Shown: piece by piece, positions 9,037 to 15,453 of the stretch
Layout: every line of letters begins with the position of its first letter
Numbering within the stretch: position 1 is the stretch's first letter
Origin: Gammaproteobacteria bacterium
GTDB taxonomy: Bacteria > Pseudomonadota > Gammaproteobacteria > Pseudomonadales > Halomonadaceae
Reading direction: 5' to 3'
NCBI GenBank assembly: GCA_023485185.1
Contig: JAMCZP010000216.1
Coordinates: forward strand, 1 to 18,192
DNA: 18,192 nt
The notes under the pieces: generated by a model
Seen by the model: only the letters and a program-made list of their open reading frames with translations
Databases searched by the model: none
What the model was told of the DNA's origin: nothing
Translations under genes and position numbers: made by a program

Positions 9037-9783
9037 TTATATTCCACTATATCCAGCACGTGCCACCCAATAATCCCACGCACGTGCTAATGGCATAGGA
9101 CTTAGGAGCATGGCGCTGGTTTTTTCTATCTCTCCGTCGGTCAAGTAGCTCAGTTCTCCGATCTGTAACGTGTCATGAATGAGCTTGGCATTATCCTTCA
9201 ATCCTATAGAGACCATGCAAACCGCCTTAAGATTGTCAGCAGCACAGACACACCCATGCCCACGCAATAGAGCAACACGGCTTTCACCAAGTACCTTAGA
9301 AAGCGAGTGGCCCATCTCCATTGAATCTACAAGCATATTGGTATCGCCGAATTCGTCTTGGCTGTCCCAAGTTTCTATTGTTGAGCCTATTACGGCTGAC
9401 ATATGAAAGATCGGACGCAATGAAATGGCGTTCATGGTAAACGGCAGGATTGAGCGCGCATGATGATGCGTGACCGCGTTCACGTCGGGTCGATCCTTAT
9501 AAATTGCGCCATGAATATGTCGCTCAGCATAAGGCCGACGATGGTCACTGCCGACCAACTCGCCATCCAACGTAAACTCCATGATATCGCCACGGGTCAC
9601 TACCTCGGGACTGCGCGAGCGCGATAAGAAATAGCGATCAGGGTTCAGTGGGTTTCGTACGCTCACATGCCCAAAGTCATCTATTACGTCTTCACGAGCA
9701 AGAATGCGATTGGCAATGACTAGGTTGGTAATTGTCGTCTCAAGGATATCGTGCTCGAAACGTACGCTCATATTTTCAGACAT
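9037..9783 (-). CDS. Class II aldolase/adducin-family enzyme (possible decarboxylase)
   Basis: Zn-dependent cytosolic enzyme of 248 aa in the class II aldolase/adducin fold. Visible catalytic features are Glu87, the His106/His108 pair within THHHARS, and His176 in RGHG, matching the Glu and three His metal-site pattern of fuculose-phosphate aldolase. Within this fold, aromatic-pathway members are decarboxylases, such as the 3,4-dihydroxyphthalate and HCOMODA/2-hydroxy-3-carboxymuconate-semialdehyde decarboxylases, and the size fits those. The catabolic context favours such a role over a sugar-phosphate aldolase, but retro-aldol cleavage cannot be excluded. It is the first gene of the operon with the TAXI transporter and is divergent from lysR, so it is the natural LysR target. 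The ATG at 9783 lies downstream of GGCGGAG, with a second methionine at residue 5. Confidence 0.85.
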   Translation of the reverse strand: MSENMSVRFEHDILETTITNLVIANRILAREDVIDDFGHVSVRNPLNPDRYFLSRSRSPEVVTRGDIMEFTLDGELVGSDHRRPYAERHIHGAIYKDRPDVNAVTHHHARSILPFTMNAISLRPIFHMSAVIGSTIETWDSQDEFGDTNMLVDSMEMGHSLSKVLGESRVALLRGHGCVCAADNLKAVCMVSIGLKDNAKLIHDTLQIGELSYLTDGEIEKTSAMLLSPMPLARAWDYWVARAGYSGI

Positions 9784-9876
9784 TTGTTGGCTACTCCGCC
9801 GGAAGGGATTGGGAATGACTTCCTTCAGACTAGTTGTGTATTGTCACTTGAACTAATATATATTTATATGCTTCTT

Positions 9877-9894
9877 TATACTCTTAAAGGTATA
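9877..9894. promoter_or_regulatory. Candidate LysR operator, lysR/aldolase intergenic region
   Basis: TATAC-N8-GTATA is a perfect 5-bp dyad with LysR-box spacing, 94 bp before the aldolase ATG and 8 bp before the lysR ATG. Its right part overlaps AAAGG, the probable lysR Shine-Dalgarno, which suggests autoregulation. A related dyad occurs at 14109-14126. The aldolase promoter hexamers placed by LysR geometry (TAGTTC and TAGTCT, 17-bp spacer) are weak, as for an activated promoter. Confidence 0.55.
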
Positions 9895-9901
9895 GATTAC
9901 T

Positions 9902-10816
9902 ATGCGATCCTTTGTCTCCCAGCTCTCCATTCATAAGCTCGAGGTCTTTTGCATGGTCGCCGAGCTGAAGAGCATTTCTCGTGCTGCAGAGCGCCTTAAC
10001 ATTGCTCAGCCTGTCGTCTCAGCACATCTTAAATCGCTTGCGGACAAATTAGGGGTATCACTAACTGAACGAAGTGGACGTCGAATAGCATTAACCGAAG
10101 AAGGGGAACGTGTTTATCAATGGGCTCACGATGTTGTCATTCGCACTCATGAGCTTGAACGTGAAATAGCTGATACTCAGCGTGGACTGGCAGGGAAGGC
10201 TAAGGTGGGTGCTTCGATGACTCTGGGCTCTTACGTTCTGCCTAGTATTATCGCATCGATAAGGCAGCGTTATCCCCAAGGGGAAATATCAGTACAAGTA
10301 ACTACCCCAATATTAGCGACGGATGCGGTGCTGCAAGGTGAATGCGACTTTGCTTTTACTATTCTAGACCCACGTCATGAAATCGCAGGTTTGGAAGTGC
10401 AGCGTGTGCGGGATGAGCAGTTAATCCTCGTTGCTTCTAATAATTCGGGGCCCAAGACAAAAAGCGTATCGCTTGAGGAGCTTGCTGAACTGCCTTTCGT
10501 CACTGCTCAGTTACGCACTCCTCGTCGCGAGATCGAGGAGCACTTGTTAATGGAATTTGGCGTGTCGCGCAACCAAATTGTAATGGAATTTGGACATGCC
10601 GAAGCAATTAAACAGGCAGTACGCGCCGGTGCAGGGGTTGCCTTCTTGTTCCAATCTTCGGTCAACGACGAACTTGCCTCGGGACTACTAAGAAGGCTCG
10701 ATACATCAGGTATGGAATTACGTGTTCCGGTTTATCTGGTGCGTAGGAAACACAAGAAATTGGCCAAATTCCAGTCCATGATGCTGGATGAAATAACCCA
10801 AGCGCTAAGCAATTAG
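9902..10816 (+). CDS. LysR-family transcriptional regulator
   Basis: LysR-type regulator of 304 aa, probably activating the flanking catabolic operons when its effector binds. The N-terminal winged helix-turn-helix is clear: KLEVFCMVAELKSISRAAERLNIAQPVVSAHLKSLADKLG, about residues 12-51, with SRAAERLNIAQPVVS as the recognition core, then a linker helix. The effector domain starts at about residue 95 (GKAKVGASMTLGSYVLPSII), resembling the CysB/CbbR-like group. It is divergent from the aldolase/TAXI operon, and its stop overlaps the ThDP-enzyme stop by 4 bp in convergent orientation, so it sits between the two operons it probably controls. The ATG at 9902 is favoured because AAAGG lies about 11 bp upstream and the HTH begins at the usual distance. 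Confidence 0.9.
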   Translation: MRSFVSQLSIHKLEVFCMVAELKSISRAAERLNIAQPVVSAHLKSLADKLGVSLTERSGRRIALTEEGERVYQWAHDVVIRTHELEREIADTQRGLAGKAKVGASMTLGSYVLPSIIASIRQRYPQGEISVQVTTPILATDAVLQGECDFAFTILDPRHEIAGLEVQRVRDEQLILVASNNSGPKTKSVSLEELAELPFVTAQLRTPRREIEEHLLMEFGVSRNQIVMEFGHAEAIKQAVRAGAGVAFLFQSSVNDELASGLLRRLDTSGMELRVPVYLVRRKHKKLAKFQSMMLDEITQALSN

Positions 10817-12555
10817 CCTGGCGATCTCATCGCATTTTCCATCGAAGGTGCGTACCCCTTAGCGGCCTCAATCTCAACTACCGCTACACCGCCACTATCA
10901 AACACATCCAGAGCATCAATCATAGCTTTTTTCACTTCATCAGGTGAGCTTAACAGACCATAACTTACCGCCCCGAAGCCTTGAGCTATGGAACTGACAT
11001 CAATATCTGGCCCGTTCATAACGATGCCAACATGCTTGTTTTCGACTGGGCGATTCCGCTCTCTAGCAACCGACTCCTGGTGTACTTCATCGTTGTAGAA
11101 TGAATGGTTATTCACGACGACAATCAGCAAGGGGATGCTCTGGTTTACCGCAGTCCAAATAGCTGAAGCATTCATCAGAAAGTCTCCATCGCCCAGTACT
11201 GCCAGCGCGAGGAGCTTAGACTTCTCGTCACGTAGCGCTAAGGCTGCACCCACCGCCATACCGGGGCCAGATCCTATGCCGCCGCCTCCATCATAGCCCA
11301 GCGAGCCATAAGGATTGTCCACGGGCCAATCCGCACCTGTCCAACTGAGCGGGGCGCGGATTAGGCATGCAGAGCGCTTACCAAGAGCGCTGCGCACTAT
11401 TGCCGCTATAACTTGCGGAGTCATCGGTCCGTTCGCGATTTCTGCTGGTATGGGAAGCACAGGAACTGGATCTGGATCTCTTGCCTCTAGTGCTTCTACT
11501 AGTGCGGCTACTACTTGGTCAGGCTCATTAAGGAAGGCTACATCGGCCGGAGCGGGCGCCCCTCCATCCTTCACCCAGCCGCGATGGTTATGAACATCCA
11601 GCGTCGCTGAGATGATTTTCGCTGGAACCGGACGATCTCCAAAAACTGAACGCAGTGTGCCTCCGAAGTCCAGCCAGTCGAAATTGACTATAACGTCAGC
11701 TTCGGCGATGGCGGTTTTAGCTTGAGTGTCTGGAAAGTAACCTGCGCGTCCTACATTCGCGACATGAGTGCTGGGAAATGTCGCGCCGGTCTTAAAGTCA
11801 GTTACTACCTGCGCTCCCAGGCGCTCTATTAACGCAATTCGCAGCTTCCAGTCAGTTGCAGAGCGCGACATGCGGCCCATAAGAACGACAACTTTATCTG
11901 CACCTGACAACAGCTTAGCTGCTGCCTTTACTAAGTCGGGCGCGGGCGCGCCAGCCCTTGGGGCTCCTCGGCGGGCTATATCTATGTCAGGTAGCGGAGC
12001 ATATAGAGTCTTCTCTTGAAGTGCTGAATCGATATTTATATATACTGGTCCGCGTGGCGCGGTTCCCGCACGAGAAACCCCTTCGACTAACGCGTGAAGA
12101 GTGGCAGTGACACCGCCAGGTTGATCGTCCCACTTTACAAAGTCTCGAATCAGTGAGCCTTGGTCTTGGGAGGTATGGATCCAGTCTATCCAGGAGCGTC
12201 TATGTGTGGCATCAACCGGTCCTGTAGCTCCAAGAACCAACATTGGCACCCGGTCGCACCATGCGTTATAAATACCCATAGAACCATGCATCAAACCTAC
12301 ATTAGAATGTAGTGCAACGCCCATGGCGCGCCCAGTTACTTTGGCATAGCCATGTGCAATGGCCACTGCCGCCTCTTCATGTACGCATAGCAACAGTTGA
12401 GGGTCATTGTGGGTGAAGTTCACTAAACTATCGTGAAGTCCTCGATAACTCGCTCCGGGGTTGAGAGCGATATAACGAAGGTCCAGTTCATTTAATGTTG
12501 TGGCGATCGCATCCGAGCCCCAGCAGGGTGTATTGTTTTGGGTCTTATGGCTCAT
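10813..12555 (-). CDS. ThDP-dependent 2-oxoacid decarboxylase, benzoylformate decarboxylase-like
   Basis: Cytosolic thiamine-diphosphate enzyme of 580 aa with three domains: PYR (about 10-180), central (about 200-355) and PP (about 375-560). Glu60 in the VHEEAAVAIAHGYA segment is the ThDP-activating glutamate. His83 in ALHSNVG falls exactly where benzoylformate decarboxylase has its catalytic His70, 23 residues after the glutamate. The cofactor motif GDGD (455-458) ends with NN at 482-483. The His83 match favours decarboxylation of an aryl-glyoxylate or similar 2-oxo acid to an aldehyde; acetolactate-synthase-like carboligation is the main alternative. The ATG is 9 bp after the dehydrogenase stop, with a GAGG between them, so the two genes are coupled. 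A decarboxylase giving an aldehyde next to a dehydrogenase consuming it is a coherent pair. Confidence 0.82.
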   Translation of the reverse strand: MSHKTQNNTPCWGSDAIATTLNELDLRYIALNPGASYRGLHDSLVNFTHNDPQLLLCVHEEAAVAIAHGYAKVTGRAMGVALHSNVGLMHGSMGIYNAWCDRVPMLVLGATGPVDATHRRSWIDWIHTSQDQGSLIRDFVKWDDQPGGVTATLHALVEGVSRAGTAPRGPVYINIDSALQEKTLYAPLPDIDIARRGAPRAGAPAPDLVKAAAKLLSGADKVVVLMGRMSRSATDWKLRIALIERLGAQVVTDFKTGATFPSTHVANVGRAGYFPDTQAKTAIAEADVIVNFDWLDFGGTLRSVFGDRPVPAKIISATLDVHNHRGWVKDGGAPAPADVAFLNEPDQVVAALVEALEARDPDPVPVLPIPAEIANGPMTPQVIAAIVRSALGKRSACLIRAPLSWTGADWPVDNPYGSLGYDGGGGIGSGPGMAVGAALALRDEKSKLLALAVLGDGDFLMNASAIWTAVNQSIPLLIVVVNNHSFYNDEVHQESVARERNRPVENKHVGIVMNGPDIDVSSIAQGFGAVSYGLLSSPDEVKKAMIDALDVFDSGGVAVVEIEAAKGYAPSMENAMRSPG

Positions 12556-12564
12556 GATTTCCTC

Positions 12565-14022
12565 TCAAGACAGCATGATGTTAATAGTTTTTGATTCGGT
12601 GTAGCTAAGCAGCTCTTCACGACCTTCCTCGCGGCCCACGCCGCTTGACTTCATCCCGCCAAAAGGTACGCCCAGGAAGTGCATGCTCGAGCCGTTGATC
12701 CATATATGCCCCGACCGGATCTGCTTTGCCATCTTTAGTGCTGCGTTAATGTCATGCGTCCAAACGGCAGCGGTTAAGCCATATTCTGTGCTATTTGCCA
12801 TAGCTACTGCTTCATCAAAGTCTTTCCAGCGGCCAATCGCCATAACAGGCCCAAAGACTTCTTGTTGCCATAAGCGCATGTCGGGTGTCACATCACCGTA
12901 GACTGTTGGCGCTACCCAGAACCCCTTAAGGAACTGTTCTCCTTCGGGACGCGCGCCCCCTAGCATTCGACGCGCGCCATCAGCATCGGCATTGTCGCAA
13001 TGAGCCAGGATACGCTGCATGTGCAGTTCAGAATTGACCGGCCCTACATCGGTTGCGTCACTCAAGGGATCACCAATTCGCAACGCGGCGACACGCTCTA
13101 CCACCGCGTTAAGCACGTGATCGTAGATATCTTCATGCACTAGCAAACGACTGAGCGAGCCACAGGATTGGCCTTGCCATGAAAAGTTCATCCCAAATAC
13201 GGCGGCGTCAGCGATCTTTTCAGGTTCGCAATCGGGGAACACAATCATCGGATTCTTGCCGCCCAGTTCCAGCGTTATGTGCTTGACCCCGACTTCGGCC
13301 GCCGACTTTTGGATAGCCCGTCCGGTCTCGGGCGAACCGATGAAAGCGATCCGCTTGATCCCTGGATGTCGAACGATTGCGTTACCAACAACGGCACCTT
13401 CACCGGTTATGATATTAAACACACCCGGAGGTAAGGTATCGCGAGCGATCTCGGCGAGTACCATCGACGATAGTGGAGATGTCTCAGGGGGCTTTACGAT
13501 CACGGCATTACCTGCCGCCAGCGCCGCGGCGGTACGTGCGACGGCAAACATGATAGGGTGGTTAAAAGGTGCAATTCGCGCCACTACCCCATAGGGTTCA
13601 TGCAGCGTCAGGTGTAGATTCTGAGATGTCGCCGGAATTGTGTCGCCCCGCAGATCGGGGCCAAGTCCGGCGTAGTAGCGCAGACTCTCCACGGCTGTTG
13701 GCACGTCGATCAGTCGCATTGGCCGAATCGTGTTTCCAGTATCGCTGACTTCGATTCGCAGTATTTCATCCGCACGGGCAGCAATAGCGTCAGCGAATCG
13801 ATTCATAGCTGCGGCCCGTTCCATCGGTGTTAACGCCGCCCAGGCAGGCCAAGCTTTTTCTGCAGCTTGTACCGCTCGATCAACATCTTCTGACGAACCT
13901 GCTGGTACACGACCAATGGGCTCTTCCGTTGCGGGATTTATAGATGTAGACCATTCGCCAGTGACGCTTTCAACCAGTTCACCTCCGATTAGCATTCGCT
14001 CTGCTTCGCAAACACGTTCCAT
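12565..14022 (-). CDS. NAD(P)-dependent aldehyde dehydrogenase
   Basis: Aldehyde dehydrogenase of 485 aa, oxidising an aldehyde to a carboxylic acid. The catalytic set is complete: Asn154 (APFNHP), Lys177 (VIVKPPE), Glu252 (LELGGKNP) and the nucleophile Cys287 (GQSCGS). The C-terminal PFGGMKSSGVGREEG motif is intact. Overall it resembles the betaine-aldehyde/benzaldehyde dehydrogenase group, so family is certain but substrate is not. ATG 14022 has AAGGAG just upstream. It is the first gene of the operon with the ThDP enzyme, and the likely job is to oxidise that enzyme's aldehyde product. A LysR-type site and a TTGACC -35 element lie upstream. It shares only family-level similarity with the dehydrogenase at 15454-16905, so the two are not recent duplicates. 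Confidence 0.92.
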   Translation of the reverse strand: MERVCEAERMLIGGELVESVTGEWSTSINPATEEPIGRVPAGSSEDVDRAVQAAEKAWPAWAALTPMERAAAMNRFADAIAARADEILRIEVSDTGNTIRPMRLIDVPTAVESLRYYAGLGPDLRGDTIPATSQNLHLTLHEPYGVVARIAPFNHPIMFAVARTAAALAAGNAVIVKPPETSPLSSMVLAEIARDTLPPGVFNIITGEGAVVGNAIVRHPGIKRIAFIGSPETGRAIQKSAAEVGVKHITLELGGKNPMIVFPDCEPEKIADAAVFGMNFSWQGQSCGSLSRLLVHEDIYDHVLNAVVERVAALRIGDPLSDATDVGPVNSELHMQRILAHCDNADADGARRMLGGARPEGEQFLKGFWVAPTVYGDVTPDMRLWQQEVFGPVMAIGRWKDFDEAVAMANSTEYGLTAAVWTHDINAALKMAKQIRSGHIWINGSSMHFLGVPFGGMKSSGVGREEGREELLSYTESKTINIMLS

Positions 14023-14057
14023 TTTGTTCTCCTTATTCTGATCTCAAGAAGTAAACA

Positions 14058-14087
14058 GTAATGAAGGCATCGGCAGCCATCGGTCAA
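14058..14087 (-). promoter_or_regulatory. Probable promoter of the aldehyde dehydrogenase/ThDP operon
   Basis: On the minus strand TTGACC (14082-14087) is a near-consensus -35 element. CATTAC (14058-14063), after 18 bp, is a poor -10, consistent with dependence on an activator. The predicted transcription start near 14050 puts the upstream dyad at 14109-14126 centred at about -65, the classical LysR recognition position. Confidence 0.45.
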
Positions 14088-14108
14088 ATATATATACGAT
14101 GCGATATC

Positions 14109-14126
14109 TATAGCTAATTAGGTATA
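14109..14126. promoter_or_regulatory. Candidate LysR operator upstream of aldehyde dehydrogenase
   Basis: TATAG-N8-GTATA matches the dyad at 9877-9894 at 11 of 18 positions, with the outer TATA blocks and the AGGTATA half shared. It sits 87 bp from the dehydrogenase ATG, against 94 bp for the first site and the aldolase ATG. In both cases an ATATATAT-rich tract followed by ATGC lies on the target side. Confidence 0.5.
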
Positions 14127-14314
14127 TGTGGATTCTTTATATCCATGTGAACTCTAAAAAAATTCTTCAGCATCGTGAGGGTACAAAGATATTCATAAGG
14201 GGTCAGAAAGCTTCGGACTGATATCCCGTCAACCGTCTCATTATTTTGTACTTAGAATGAAGGCCAATTATCAAAAAGTATAATTGCAATACTACAAAGC
14301 AATCACAACACTAA

Positions 14315-14332
14315 TGATCACAATGCTGATCA
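14315..14332. promoter_or_regulatory. Paired TGATCA dyad before hydroxylase relic
   Basis: Two TGATCA palindromes are separated by 6 bp (14315-14320 and 14327-14332), 31 bp before the relic's ATG and downstream of a TATAAT at 14279-14284. Position and symmetry suit a repressor such as MarR/MobR, but no experimental site is matched here. Confidence 0.3.
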
Positions 14333-14363
14333 ATATTAATAATATTTCTGATGAGGAATCGCC

Positions 14364-14597
14364 ATGCAGTTTCATCTCAACGGCTTTCAGACAGGCGACC
14401 CAAAGCGCTATATCTCTGACAAGGCAATTGCCAATTCAGACCAATTACCCCAAGAGGTGGATGTACTTATCGTCGGCTGCAGCCCAGCAGGTTTAACACT
14501 TGCTGCCCGGCTGTCACGCTTTCCTGAAATCCGTACATGTATCGTTGAGCAGAAAGACGGGCCCATCAATGGCATGGCTTTTTTCATTCATCACTGA
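14364..14597 (+). pseudogene. Truncated 3-hydroxybenzoate 4-monooxygenase-like gene
   Basis: Relic of an FAD aromatic hydroxylase of the phenol 2-monooxygenase/MobA type, normally over 600 aa. Only the first ~68 residues remain (MQFHLNGF start, EVDVLIVGCSPAGLTLAARL, CIVEQKDGPI), then the frame runs nine unrelated codons to a TGA. The opening MQFHLNGF and the motif spacing match 3-hydroxybenzoate 4-monooxygenases. The second glycine of the dinucleotide fold is Ser40 (GCSPAG instead of GCGPAG), a further sign of decay. The GAGGA ribosome site before ATG 14364 is intact. The homology break at about 14565 is followed within 50 bp by a decayed MarR gene, so a deletion probably removed the rest. 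It cannot be a working hydroxylase. Confidence 0.8.
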
Positions 14598-14611
14598 GTA
14601 AAAGCGATAAT

Positions 14612-15076
14612 ATAACCGGAACTCCGCTCTCCGATGCAAACGTACTACCAGGTAACCTGCTCCGGCGCTGCCACCAGATCAGTGTTGCAATATTTCTGCG
14701 CAAGTGCGAGGCAAGCAACCTGACTCAATTGCAGTACATTATACTTTGTGCGCTCGAGGAAATGGGTTCGGTCGACCAGATCACTCTGGGCGGTTACACC
14801 GCCTAAGATCGCAATACTATAGTTGTGGTGGTTAGAAAGCTGGAAGAGCGAAGCCTTGTGAATCGACGCCGAAAACCAGAGGATCGGCGATCAATGTTTG
14901 TCAGTCTCACCGAGCAGGGCGAGCAACTTCGCATCGACTCTGAATCGGCAGTTGCCGAGGTGCAGAAGGAGATTCTTGCCCCATTGAACGAGAACGAACA
15001 AGAAGTGCTTTGCTCATTGCTGAAGCGTATTGCTGACAGCAACAACCACTTGAGTCGTGTACCTATACGTCTTTGA
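14612..15076 (+). pseudogene. MarR-family regulator pseudogene, paralogue of 2981-3454
   Basis: The frame reads as a complete MarR protein closely similar to the intact regulator at 2981-3454. Long identical runs include PGNLLRRCHQISVAIFLRKC, DQITLGGYTA and NNHLSRVP, with roughly three quarters identity by eye. Two lesions are visible. The codon aligned with the intact start is ATA (14612-14614) instead of ATG, and the codon for Leu65, TTA in the intact copy, is TAA (14804-14806). No frameshift is present and the rest remains well conserved, so inactivation looks recent. The part after the stop (14825 on) could restart at ATG but would lack most of the DNA-binding domain. It was probably the regulator of the adjacent hydroxylase relic. 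Confidence 0.88.
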
Positions 15077-15207
15077 GGCTTACTCAGGTTACCAGCCAAT
15101 CAAGATCAGTAGTTTGCTTAAAAGCCCATGGCCGTAGAACTGAGCTGAGTGCAACAACTTAATATTTCTGTAAAGTGTTTGATTTATGACCTATTCATAA
15201 TTCGATA

Positions 15208-15290
15208 ACGGAGAACGCCCCATCATACAGGTCAGCCTTTAGCAGGAGATCAGCCTCCGACAAATAGCTAATTTGATGCCTGTTCTCCGT
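15208..15290. repeat. 83-bp element with imperfect inverted-repeat ends
   Basis: ACGGAGAAC-N4-CATCA at 15208-15225 is mirrored by TGATG-N3-GTTCTCCGT at 15274-15290: nine outer and five inner bases pair exactly, with one bulge. The 48-bp interior contains smaller repeats (TCAGCCT twice, GGAG/CTCC). It could be a short non-autonomous mobile element or a structured RNA. No target-site duplication is obvious and there is no second copy in the window. Confidence 0.4.
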
Positions 15291-15394
15291 CCACTATCAA
15301 CCTCGAAGCACGTCTCAATCAAATTCAATTTGGTAACTATTGTGCTCATCGTTTCTACGGCCAATATGTATAATATGCAAAAGGAGCAGCACAA

Positions 15395-15439
15395 ATGCGT
15401 AGACCCTTTTGGCGTCTTTTTAAAAAATATCCAAAATAA
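15395..15439 (+). CDS. Possible 14-residue peptide ORF
   Basis: ATG 15395 opens MRRPFWRLFKKYPK, a basic aromatic-rich peptide, 8 bp after a good AAGGAG and 20 bp after a perfect TATAAT (15369-15374). A second frame from ATG 15366 would give 27 residues ending at 15449, but the AAGGAG lies inside it. A bulged AGACCC/GGCGTCT hairpin followed by T residues overlaps the frame, as in leader-peptide or terminator arrangements. The evidence is only the signal spacing; it may be chance. Confidence 0.2.
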   Translation: MRRPFWRLFKKYPK

Positions 15440-15453
15440 GGGCAACTAGGCGT

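Larger units (their letters stand above)
14023..14363. other. 341-bp gene-free control region
   Basis: This stretch separates the minus-strand aldehyde dehydrogenase from the plus-strand hydroxylase relic. It holds the dehydrogenase promoter and LysR-type dyad (listed separately), a perfect TATAAT at 14279-14284 that may be the old promoter of the relic, a double TGATCA site at 14315-14332, and a run of AT-rich palindromic sequence (AATATT-AAT-AATATT, 14333-14347). No RNA gene or credible small ORF was seen. Confidence 0.6.
15077..15453. other. 377-bp stretch without a convincing gene
   Basis: This region lies between the MarR pseudogene and the convergent aldehyde dehydrogenase. It contains an 83-bp element bounded by imperfect inverted repeats (15208-15290), then a TATAAT (15369-15374) with an AAGGAG and very short reading frames, and a weak bulged hairpin with a T-run (15401-15421). 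No protein homology was recognised. It may hold debris of the lost hydroxybenzoate module. Confidence 0.6.

Noticed and set aside
14825..15076. Restarted 83-residue MarR fragment as an independent gene
   Set aside because: It begins in the middle of the recognition helix, has no clear ribosome site and lacks most of the DNA-binding domain. It is better read as part of the pseudogene.
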